From positions 21,813 through 85,812 of the forward strand of contig CAOJJB010000008.1 in NCBI GenBank assembly GCA_948436975.1: DNA of 64,000 nt, in the 5' to 3' direction. Both the position numbers and the translations under genes were made by a program. The notes under the pieces are model-generated. The model had not been told where the DNA came from. It made no database searches and saw nothing but the letters and a program-made list of their open reading frames with translations. Within the stretch, counting starts at the first letter, position 1; each line of letters starts with the position of its first letter. The DNA is from an uncultured Clostridium sp. Its GTDB lineage: Bacteria > Bacillota > Clostridia > TANB77 > CAG-508. Below are positions 8,655-16,227 of this stretch, piece after piece.

Positions 8655-10727
8655 CTACTTATTTTCTATTTTCCTCATTCCCATAGTAGTTTTACAAACT
8701 AAATTATCACATAATAATAAAAATGCTGGTAATGCCAAAATAACTGTTATCATACTTATAATAGCTCCTCTTGACATTAATGTACATAATGAACCAATCA
8801 TTTCTATTTTTGAATAAGCTCCTACTCCAAAAGTTGCTCCAAAAAAACATAATCCACTTACAATTATAGAACTAATCGAATTTCCTAAAGCTTCATCTAC
8901 TGCCTCATATTTGTTTTTTCCATATTTTCTATTGGTAATATATTTAGTTGTTATTAAAATTGCATAATCTATTGTTGCTCCAAGCTGTATAGTTCCTATT
9001 ACTATTGATGCAATAAATGGTAATATTGTATATGTATAAAAAGGTATTCCCATATTTATAAATATAGCAAATTCTATAACACAAATTAAAATTACTGGTA
9101 AAGAAATAGATTTCAATACTATTATCATAATTATAAATATAATTCCTATTGATACTGTATTAACACTATTAAAATCATGATCTGATATTTCAACTAAATC
9201 CTTCATTAGTGGACCTTCACCAGCTAAAATCGCATTTTCATCATATTCTGATATAATTTTATTTAGTTCATTTATTTGGCCATTTAATTCATCTGTTGCC
9301 ATTTCATAATTTGAATTTATTATAACTAATTGATATTTATCATTTTGAACTTTTTCTAAAATATCATTTGGTATTATTTCCTTTGGCACTCCTCTATCTG
9401 ATATTTTAGATAATCCTAAAGTCCATTCTATTCCTTTTACATTTTCTATTTTATTTAACATTTCATTTACTTTTTCATCTGATAAGTCTTTATCTAACAT
9501 AAGAATTTCTGTTGATACCATATTGAATTTCTCTTTTAATTCAGAATTTGCAGATATACTTGGCAATGTATCTGGTAATGATTTATCTAGATTATAATAA
9601 ATTCCTGTATTTTTATATCCATAAAAAGCAATTGGTAATATTATTACAAAAGTAATAATTGTTAACTTATAGTGTTTTATTGAGAATTTTCTAATTTTTC
9701 TAAATTTAGGCATAATTTCTTTGTGTTTTGTTTTTTCAATTAATTTATCAAATTGTAATATCATTGCTGGTAAAATTGTTATTACAGAAATAACTCCTAA
9801 GAAAACTCCTTTTGCCATAACTATTCCTATATCTCTTCCTAATGTTAAATTCATACTACACAAAGCTAAAAATCCTGCTATTGTTGTAAGTGAACTTCCT
9901 ACTACTGAAACTAGTGTTTCTGATATTGCCAATGACATTGCTTCTTCTTTATTTTCTGATGTCTTTCTTTTACTCATATAACTATGATATAAAAATATAG
10001 CAAAATCAGTTGTAACACCTAATTGCAAAACTGAGCTTATTGCTTTTGTTATATAAGAAGTTTCCCCTAAAAGTATATTGCTTCCCATATTATACAAAAT
10101 TGCAATTCCTATGTTTAACAATAATATAAATGGTACTGCATATGAGTCTAAAGCTATTTGTAATACTATAATACATAAAGCAACAGCTATTACAACATAT
10201 ATTGCAATTTCTTCATTTGATATATCTCTTGTATCAAGAACCACTGCAGACATTCCACTTATTTTACATCTTTCATCTGTGATATTTCGTAATGTTTCTA
10301 TTGTTTTTAATGTTTCCTCATCTAATATACCTTCTTTAAAAGTAGTAAACATCAATGTAGATCCATCTTTATATATTTTATCTTTTAATTCGTCTGGTAA
10401 CATTTCTATTGGTATTCCCGTTCCCAAAACATCTGCTGTACTAATAGCCATTGCTACATTATCTAATTTTTTTATTTCATTTTCCAATTGTAAAATATCT
10501 TTTGTAGTCATATTATCTAATACTATAACTGAATATGCTCCCATATTAAATTCGTTTGATAATATTTTTTCTCCTTGAATTGTTTCAATATCTTCTGGCA
10601 AATATACTAAAATATCATAATTAATTTTAGTCATTTTTATTCCTATTATTGATGGAATAAGTAGTAATATTGCTATTATTAATATGACTGTTCTATATTT
10701 ACATACTAATTCGCCAATTTTTTTCAT
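8655..10727 (-). CDS. MMPL/RND-family transporter
   Basis: About 690 residues in the two-fold RND layout. Each half has one N-terminal membrane helix, a large extracytoplasmic domain (about 35-190 and 365-510) and five helices, with the paired motifs LGVTTDFAIFLYHSY and LGATIDYAILITTKY. The Asp in each is the expected proton-relay residue. MMPL proteins export lipids, surfactants or drugs. The start chosen is ATG 10727, six bases after AAGGAGG. A longer frame from 10763 would begin inside an operator and lacks a ribosome site. Expression is probably repressed by the divergent TetR protein. The substrate is unknown. Confidence 0.85.
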   Translation of the reverse strand: MKKIGELVCKYRTVILIIAILLLIPSIIGIKMTKINYDILVYLPEDIETIQGEKILSNEFNMGAYSVIVLDNMTTKDILQLENEIKKLDNVAMAISTADVLGTGIPIEMLPDELKDKIYKDGSTLMFTTFKEGILDEETLKTIETLRNITDERCKISGMSAVVLDTRDISNEEIAIYVVIAVALCIIVLQIALDSYAVPFILLLNIGIAILYNMGSNILLGETSYITKAISSVLQLGVTTDFAIFLYHSYMSKRKTSENKEEAMSLAISETLVSVVGSSLTTIAGFLALCSMNLTLGRDIGIVMAKGVFLGVISVITILPAMILQFDKLIEKTKHKEIMPKFRKIRKFSIKHYKLTIITFVIILPIAFYGYKNTGIYYNLDKSLPDTLPSISANSELKEKFNMVSTEILMLDKDLSDEKVNEMLNKIENVKGIEWTLGLSKISDRGVPKEIIPNDILEKVQNDKYQLVIINSNYEMATDELNGQINELNKIISEYDENAILAGEGPLMKDLVEISDHDFNSVNTVSIGIIFIIMIIVLKSISLPVILICVIEFAIFINMGIPFYTYTILPFIASIVIGTIQLGATIDYAILITTKYITNRKYGKNKYEAVDEALGNSISSIIVSGLCFFGATFGVGAYSKIEMIGSLCTLMSRGAIISMITVILALPAFLLLCDNLVCKTTMGMRKIENK

Positions 10728-10749
10728 GTACAACCTCCTTATAAATTTA

Positions 10750-10762
10750 TGACCATTAGTCA
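10750..10762. promoter_or_regulatory. TetR operator O1 (TGACCATTAGTCA)
   Basis: A near-palindrome of the TGACTnnnAGTCA type located just downstream of the transporter promoter, in its 5' leader. Confidence 0.6.
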
Positions 10763-10770
10763 TTTTTCAT

Positions 10771-10799
10771 ATTATACTACCTTACTGACTAATAGTCAA
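10771..10799 (-). promoter_or_regulatory. Promoter of the RND transporter operon
   Basis: TTGACT (10799-10794), 17 bases, TATAAT (10776-10771) on the minus strand. Operator O2 covers the -35 box and half of the spacer, so repressor binding would block RNA polymerase. Confidence 0.8.
10786..10798. promoter_or_regulatory. TetR operator O2 (TGACTAATAGTCA)
   Basis: A perfect TGACT/AGTCA inverted repeat overlapping the -35 box of the transporter promoter. It is the second of three copies in 81 bases. Confidence 0.7.
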
Positions 10800-10817
10800 T
10801 AGGTTTTATAAAATTAT

Positions 10818-10830
10818 TGACTATCAGTCA
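10818..10830. promoter_or_regulatory. TetR operator O3 (TGACTATCAGTCA)
   Basis: A third TGACT/AGTCA copy. It overlaps TTGACT (10817-10822), the likely -35 of the regulator's own promoter (with AATAAT at 10840-10845), which suggests autorepression. Confidence 0.65.
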
Positions 10831-10902
10831 TCTATATGTAATAATATATATAATAGAAATTTAATGAATATTTTACAAAATACATATGAAGGGACTAATA
10901 AT

Positions 10903-11496
10903 ATGAAAAAAGAAGAAACAGAAAATAAAGAAACACGACTATTAAACACAGCATTCAAGCTATTTACAGAAAAAGGAATAAAAGACACATCTATACAAGA
11001 AATCGTTGATACAGCTGACGTTGGAAAAGGAACATTTTACTTATATTTTAAAGATAAATACGAAATAAGAGATATTTTAATAGCAAAAAAATCAGAAAAA
11101 CTTTTTAATGAAGCATTAACAGCGCTAAGAAAAAATTATATATCTAACTTGTCAGATCAAGTAATTTTTATAATAAATTACGTAATAGATGAACTAAAAA
11201 AAAATACATTACTATTGAAATTCATATCTAAAAACTTATCTTGGGGTATTTATAGCAAAACTGTAAACAAAATATATACAGAAACAGGAAAACAGGAAAA
11301 TGGAATTTATCAACTATTTTTAAAAGGAATAAAAGAAAATAATATAAACTTGAAAAATCCTGATGTAACACTATTTATGATAATAGAATTAGTAAGTTCT
11401 ACATGTTTTAATTCAATATTATATAATGAACCATTACCAATAGAAGAATACAAGCCATATCTTTATAGCACAATACGAAAACTATTGTGTGAATAA
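10903..11496 (+). CDS. TetR/AcrR-family transcriptional regulator
   Basis: About 197 residues. The N-terminal helix-turn-helix is canonical: LLNTAFKLFTEKGIKDTSIQ followed by EIVDTADVGKGTFYLYFKDK. The C-terminal ligand domain is helical and not diagnostic. ATG 10903 is preceded by GAAGGGA. An upstream in-frame ATG at 10864 has no ribosome site. Divergent orientation to the RND transporter and three matching operators between them indicate that it represses the pump operon and itself. The inducer is unknown. Confidence 0.9.
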   Translation: MKKEETENKETRLLNTAFKLFTEKGIKDTSIQEIVDTADVGKGTFYLYFKDKYEIRDILIAKKSEKLFNEALTALRKNYISNLSDQVIFIINYVIDELKKNTLLLKFISKNLSWGIYSKTVNKIYTETGKQENGIYQLFLKGIKENNINLKNPDVTLFMIIELVSSTCFNSILYNEPLPIEEYKPYLYSTIRKLLCE

Positions 11497-11499
11497 GTA

Positions 11500-11560
11500 A
11501 TTGTAGACGTTGTTTAGGATGTAACAACTAAAATTTCGCATCCTAAACAGCGTCTACAAT
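11500..11560. repeat. Long inverted repeat, 22-base arms, 17-base loop
   Basis: Arms at 11500-11521 and 11539-11560 pair along their whole length with a single G-U. There is no T-tract on either side. It lies between two convergent genes, 3 bases after the tetR stop and 8 bases before the next gene end. It may act as a bidirectional terminator, an mRNA-stabilising end, or be a short palindromic mobile repeat. Confidence 0.85.
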
Positions 11561-11568
11561 GATCATAT

Positions 11569-12504
11569 TTATTCTAATATTTTAAATTCTACATTATGTG
11601 CAACAAATTTTCCTGTTTCTTCACTTCTTACAAATTCTGTTAAAGATTTTTCTAACGTTTCTGAATTTTGCTTTAAATCTGTTGTAAAATATAATTTTAT
11701 TTTTTCCATATCTAATTTATTTTTTATAATAATTTTAAATGTTTCTACCATATGCTTATCATCTTCACAAAGTAATATTAATTGTGGTCTTGTTTCATAT
11801 CCTGAATCAAATTGTACAAAATTTTCTAAAAAATCTTTATATAATCTCATTCTGTCTGCAAATTTCTGTTCCCAATCATCTTCTCTTCTAACACATTCAA
11901 ATATTAAACTTATTGATTTTCCAGCTTTTGATATTTTTACTTCTCCATGTCCTTTAAAAGTTTTTGCATTTACCTTGGCTGTTATTGGAGTTTTTACTTT
12001 ATAAGTATCAAAATTTTTAGATTTCCTCATATATGCAATTATTACTTGATTTCCAGCCAATCTTTTCTTCATTAATGCAACTGGCTTTGTATTATCTGTT
12101 GGTTGCCATTTACATTCAACTTCTTTTGAAGTAAGTAAATATTTTCCCATTTTTTCCATACAATAAACTCTATATATTCCTTTTCCTTCTTCTGAAGTAA
12201 AGTAATATCTAGTTAATATTTTTGTTTTTACTAACTGCTCTAATTTAGTATTTAATTTATCTTGTGATTTTATTTCTACTCCTTGATGTTTAAGCATTTG
12301 AAATATTTGTCTTGATGTTAAAAATTCAAATTCATTTACTAAGTCTAATATTTTAAAATGTACATCTGATATATGTCCTAAGTTAATTTTATGGATAATT
12401 TGATTTATAGACACATATCCATCTTTTCCATCAAATGTCTTTATTTCTCCTTCTCTAATAGCGAATGGAGAAACGGTAGTTTTAATTTCTTGATCTTCTA
12501 CCAT
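11569..12504 (-). CDS. Replication-relaxation (Replic_Relax)-like protein
   Basis: 311 residues. An N-terminal winged-helix region (about 40-125, with HFKILDLVNEFEFLTSRQIF and VKTKILTRYYF) is followed by a C-terminal part rich in alternating beta strands and charged residues, like the nuclease-fold half of PF13814 proteins. Those are usually found on plasmids and conjugative elements next to TraG-like coupling proteins. Here it is the last gene of a housekeeping operon, 13 bases after the S1-domain gene. A TraG-like ATPase lies 7 kb away. Assignment rests on recalled resemblance and catalytic residues were not identified. Confidence 0.5.
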   Translation of the reverse strand: MVEDQEIKTTVSPFAIREGEIKTFDGKDGYVSINQIIHKINLGHISDVHFKILDLVNEFEFLTSRQIFQMLKHQGVEIKSQDKLNTKLEQLVKTKILTRYYFTSEEGKGIYRVYCMEKMGKYLLTSKEVECKWQPTDNTKPVALMKKRLAGNQVIIAYMRKSKNFDTYKVKTPITAKVNAKTFKGHGEVKISKAGKSISLIFECVRREDDWEQKFADRMRLYKDFLENFVQFDSGYETRPQLILLCEDDKHMVETFKIIIKNKLDMEKIKLYFTTDLKQNSETLEKSLTEFVRSEETGKFVAHNVEFKILE

Positions 12505-12517
12505 TTAAAAAACCTCC

Positions 12518-13321
12518 TTATACAATTAAAAGCTTAATTTTCTTTCTATCTTTTATAATTTTTTTTATATATACTTTTACTTTTTGTCCATATTCTAATC
12601 CTTGCTTATATTCAGCAAGTCCAACTAGATTTGGTTTTAACTCTATAAAAATTCCATTTTTATATTTATCTGTTTCCTTAACTATTCCTTCTACAACAGT
12701 TTTTTCGTCATATTCTTTTATATTGTCTTCCCAATTCCCTAATAATTCTTTATATGATAAAACAATTTTGCTTTCTTCTTTATCAATAGATTTTATCATA
12801 ACATTAATTTTTTGTCCAATGTAAAATCTTTCTTCTGGTGATTTTATTCTCGAAATAGAAATATCTTCAATATGAAGTAACCCTACTACCCCTCCTCCAA
12901 TTTCTACAAATGCACCAAAATTTCGCATATTTCTTATTATACCATTTACTATCATTCCTGGTTCTAATTCCTTTTTTGCCCATTCTAATGCTTGTTTTTG
13001 TACATTTCTTCTAGAAAGTAATACATTTTCATTATTATAAATTTCTTTAACTTTAAATTGAACAAAATTATTAACTTTATTTTTACATATGTTGGGATTG
13101 CAAAAACCAAATTCATCTGTATTTATTTCTTCAACTTCATTTCGTGGTATTATTCCTTTTATATTATTCCCCAAATCTATATGTAAATTATAATTTGAAT
13201 CACAATTTTTTACATATCCTTGTAGAATTTCTCCACTTGAAAGTGCTTCATTTAAAATTTTATAATCTAGTTTATCGTTTGTTTCTATCCAACCCTCAGG
13301 AATAAATTTTGGGTATTCCAT
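12518..13321 (-). CDS. Protein with three S1 RNA-binding domains (ribosomal protein S1-like)
   Basis: 267 residues. S1 repeats are visible at about 30-105 (GYVKNCDSNYNLHIDLGNNIKG), 115-195 (PGMIVNGIIRNMRNFGAFVEI, GLLHIEDISISRI) and 205-265 (VVEGIVKETDKYKNGIF). The second is the most canonical. It is shorter than S1 of proteobacteria (six repeats) but in the range of Firmicutes S1-like proteins, which bind mRNA during translation. It sits 28 bases after the rluB-type gene in an RNA-modification operon. Confidence 0.85.
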   Translation of the reverse strand: MEYPKFIPEGWIETNDKLDYKILNEALSSGEILQGYVKNCDSNYNLHIDLGNNIKGIIPRNEVEEINTDEFGFCNPNICKNKVNNFVQFKVKEIYNNENVLLSRRNVQKQALEWAKKELEPGMIVNGIIRNMRNFGAFVEIGGGVVGLLHIEDISISRIKSPEERFYIGQKINVMIKSIDKEESKIVLSYKELLGNWEDNIKEYDEKTVVEGIVKETDKYKNGIFIELKPNLVGLAEYKQGLEYGQKVKVYIKKIIKDRKKIKLLIV

Positions 13322-13349
13322 ATATTTTCTCCTCTTTCGTATAAAATAT

Positions 13350-14069
13350 TTATTTTAAGATTTGATTTACTTCTGATTTTTTTAAATATCTCCAAGATCC
13401 TATCTTTAAATCTTTTACTCCTATATTTCCTATTTTAGCTCTATGTAAAGCTAATACTTTCTTACCTATTGTTTCACACATTTTCCTTACTTGCCTATTT
13501 TTTCCTTCATGTATTGTAATTTCTAATCTAGATATATTTTTTTCTTTATCTATTTTTAAAATTTTTACTTTAGCTGGTTTAGTTTTGTACTCTTCATCTA
13601 TTATTACACCTTCTCTTAATTTTTCTATATCACTATCTAATACTATACCAAACAAAGTTACATTATAAGTTTTATTTATTTCATGTTTTGGATGTGTAAC
13701 TTTATAAATAAAATCACCATCATCTGTTAAAATTAATGCTCCTGATGTATACATATCTAGTCTTCCAACAGGTACTATCCTTTTATCTGTTTCTATTAAA
13801 TCTATTACAGTTTCTCTTTCAAATTGATCATGTGCACTAGTAACAATCCCAATTGGTTTATTTAATAATATATAAGTATATTCTTTATTATTAGGTTTTA
13901 TTACTTTTCCATTATACTCTATTTTATCTATTTCTGGGTTAACTTTTCTACCTAGCTTAGCAATTTCTCCATTTATTTTAATTTTTTTATCTATTATTAA
14001 TTCTTCACATTTTCTTCTAGATGCAATTCCATTTTCTGCTAAAAACTTTTGAAGTCTGATTTCACTCAT
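13350..14069 (-). CDS. rluB: Pseudouridine synthase, RsuA/RluB family
   Basis: 239 residues. An N-terminal S4 RNA-binding domain (RLQKFLAENGIASRRKCEEL, about 4-60) precedes a catalytic domain with the RsuA/RluB/E/F hallmark GRLDMYTSG (catalytic Asp105) and the C-terminal EGKNRQVRKMCETIG. The family isomerises uridine in 23S or 16S rRNA. RluB (23S U2605-type) is the usual Firmicutes member, but target specificity cannot be proved. Its start overlaps the end of the rluD-type gene by 8 bases, indicating translational coupling. Confidence 0.9.
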   Translation of the reverse strand: MSEIRLQKFLAENGIASRRKCEELIIDKKIKINGEIAKLGRKVNPEIDKIEYNGKVIKPNNKEYTYILLNKPIGIVTSAHDQFERETVIDLIETDKRIVPVGRLDMYTSGALILTDDGDFIYKVTHPKHEINKTYNVTLFGIVLDSDIEKLREGVIIDEEYKTKPAKVKILKIDKEKNISRLEITIHEGKNRQVRKMCETIGKKVLALHRAKIGNIGVKDLKIGSWRYLKKSEVNQILK

Positions 14070-14985
14070 TTTTTTCCCCTCTTAATTCCTGTAAAACCTT
14101 TTTAAAATATTCAGGTAAATCTGCTTTTAAAATCATATTTTGACTGGTGTCTGGATGATTAAATTCTAGTTGCATACTATGTAACATTTGCCCTTCAACT
14201 CCAAATGGATTTTTTCCATTTGAATATACATAATCTCCAACTATTGGATATCCTATTTGAGCTAAATGAACTCTTATTTGATGTGTTCTACCTGTTTCTA
14301 TATTTACTTCCACTAGAGTATAGTTTTTAAATCTTTCTAATACTTTAATATGTGTTATTGCATTCTTACCTTTTTTTGAAACTGCCATTTTAGTTCTATC
14401 TTTAGTGCTTCTAGCTATTGGCATATCTATAGTAGCTTGATTTTCTTTAATAACACCTCTTACTAAAGCTATATATGTCTTTTTTACTTCATGATTTTTT
14501 AATTGATCACTTATATTTATGTGAGATTTATCATTTTTTGCAATAATTAAAAGCCCAGATGTATCTTTATCTATTCTATGCACTATTCCTGGTCTTATTT
14601 CTCCTCCAATTCCTGATAAACTATCTTGACATTTTGCCATAACTGCATTTACTAAAGTCCCATCTGGATTTCCATTTCCAGGATGAACTACTAATCCCTT
14701 CTGTTTATTTACTACCAGTATACTATTATCTTCATATACAATGTCTAATGGTATATTCTCAGCCTTTATTTCAACTTTTTTTGGTTCTTCTTTAATTATT
14801 GTAATTATATCATTTAAACATAATTTATATGAAGCTTTTGCTTTTTTATTATTTACTAATATATTTTCTTCTTCTATTAATCTTTGAACTGCCATTCTAG
14901 ATAAAGTTGTATCTTTTATACTTACTGCTTTATCTAATCTTATATTAACTAATTCATCATTTATCTTATATTCTTTCTTTTCCAT
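14062..14985 (-). CDS. rluD: Pseudouridine synthase, RluA/RluD family
   Basis: 307 residues. An N-terminal S4-like domain (about 12-65) is followed by the RluA-type catalytic core with HRIDKDTSGLLI (catalytic Asp139) and the GRTHQIRVHLAQIGYPIVGD motif. RluD makes pseudouridines in helix 69 of 23S rRNA. The Firmicutes orthologue (ylyB) commonly follows lspA, and here tagA sits between them. No active-site residue is missing. Confidence 0.9.
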   Translation of the reverse strand: MEKKEYKINDELVNIRLDKAVSIKDTTLSRMAVQRLIEEENILVNNKKAKASYKLCLNDIITIIKEEPKKVEIKAENIPLDIVYEDNSILVVNKQKGLVVHPGNGNPDGTLVNAVMAKCQDSLSGIGGEIRPGIVHRIDKDTSGLLIIAKNDKSHINISDQLKNHEVKKTYIALVRGVIKENQATIDMPIARSTKDRTKMAVSKKGKNAITHIKVLERFKNYTLVEVNIETGRTHQIRVHLAQIGYPIVGDYVYSNGKNPFGVEGQMLHSMQLEFNHPDTSQNMILKADLPEYFKKVLQELRGEKNE

Positions 14986-14995
14986 TTAACATCCT

Positions 14996-15751
14996 CTATT
15001 TGTCAAATTTTCCTTTAGTTATATCTTTTGTAAAAATTATTTTTACTAAATATATTGGCAATACCATCATTCTTGTTATTCTTGTTGGTTGCAAAATTAA
15101 TCTCCATAACCATTCAATACATAATTTTTGAATTATTTTAGGAGCTCTTTTTATTTTCCCAGCTTCATAATCAAAAGTACCTCCTTGACCTGCCGCAATA
15201 TCTACTTGTAATTCATTTTTATGTTTAGATATCCACTTCTCTTGTAGCGGAGCTCCCATTGCCACAAATAATACATTTGGTTTTAGTTCATTTATCTCTT
15301 TTATAACATCCTCTTCTGAATGTTGTTTAAAAAAGCCCTCATGATATCCTATAATTTTTATATTTGGATAATCTTTTTTTAATTTCTCTACTGCTAGCTT
15401 CGGAATATTATCTTCTCCACCAAGCATATAAAAAGTCCATCCTTCTCTTTCTCCAATTTCTAACACTTTTCTAAAATATGCTTGTCCTGGTATACGTTCT
15501 TTAAACTGTTTTTTTTGTAATTTACCACCAATCATAACTCCAACACTATCTGGAGTTGCTAATTCTGCATTTTTTAAAATATTATAAAATTCTTTATCTT
15601 TTTGTGCTAACATTATAAATTCTGTGTTTGGAGCTACTACTATTTTACATGTTTTATTACTTTTTTCTATTAAATCTTTTGTTATATCCCCTGCTTCATT
15701 AATATCTATATTATCAATATCAATTCCTAATATTCTAACTGTATTACGCAA
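14996..15751 (-). CDS. tagA: WecG/TagA/CpsF-family glycosyltransferase
   Basis: 251 residues. Family landmarks are NTEFIMLAQKDKEFY, the TPDSVGVMIGGK segment, RIPGQAY, and VAMGAPLQEKWI. TagA transfers ManNAc to GlcNAc-PP-undecaprenol, committing it to wall teichoic acid or a related glycopolymer. It starts with TTG (15751), five bases after AGAGGTG. It is a monotopic membrane enzyme with a basic C-terminal amphipathic tail (IIQKLCIEWLWRLILQPTRI). Placement next to lspA and the GT-C-like gene links it to envelope biogenesis. Confidence 0.88.
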   Translation of the reverse strand: MRNTVRILGIDIDNIDINEAGDITKDLIEKSNKTCKIVVAPNTEFIMLAQKDKEFYNILKNAELATPDSVGVMIGGKLQKKQFKERIPGQAYFRKVLEIGEREGWTFYMLGGEDNIPKLAVEKLKKDYPNIKIIGYHEGFFKQHSEEDVIKEINELKPNVLFVAMGAPLQEKWISKHKNELQVDIAAGQGGTFDYEAGKIKRAPKIIQKLCIEWLWRLILQPTRITRMMVLPIYLVKIIFTKDITKGKFDK

Positions 15752-15761
15752 AATTACACCT

Positions 15762-16205
15762 CTATTTTCTTGAAAAATCTATTAAAAATATTATTATTAA
15801 TATCCAACCTGTTACTATACACAAATCTGCTAAATTAAAGTTTGGTATTTTGTATATTCTTATAAAATCAAGTATACTTCCTCTGAAAATTCTATCTATT
15901 AAATTACTAATTGCACCACCTAAAACCATAGCTATTGCAATTGCTGTTTTAGTATCTATTCTTTCTAACTGATTTTTAATAAATCTTATTATTATTATTA
16001 AAACAAATACTGAAAGAAAAATATTCCTTAAATTCCCATCATTAAATCCGAAAGCCATTCCTGTATTATTTACAATTTCTAATTTAAAATACTCATTTCC
16101 TAATGGTTCTGATAATAAGTTAGAAACTAAAATCTTACTAATTTGATCTATTATTATTAAAATAGCTACTATAATAACTATTAATTTTACAATTTTATTT
16201 TTCAA
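15762..16205 (-). CDS. lspA: Lipoprotein signal peptidase (signal peptidase II)
   Basis: 147 residues, four membrane helices. VNNTGMAFGF, SNLIDRIFRGSILDFI and NFNLADLCI contain the two catalytic aspartates (in NLIDR and NLADL). It cleaves the signal peptide of diacylglyceryl-modified prolipoproteins in the membrane. It starts with TTG (16205) after GGAGG with a 6-base gap. Confidence 0.95.
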   Translation of the reverse strand: MKNKIVKLIVIIVAILIIIDQISKILVSNLLSEPLGNEYFKLEIVNNTGMAFGFNDGNLRNIFLSVFVLIIIIRFIKNQLERIDTKTAIAIAMVLGGAISNLIDRIFRGSILDFIRIYKIPNFNLADLCIVTGWILIIIFLIDFSRK

Positions 16206-16227
16206 AATTATCCTCCAAAAATTTTTT

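Noticed and set aside
10728-10763. Longer start of the RND transporter at 10763
   Set aside because: It would place the start codon inside operator O1 without a ribosome site, whereas ATG 10727 follows AAGGAGG.
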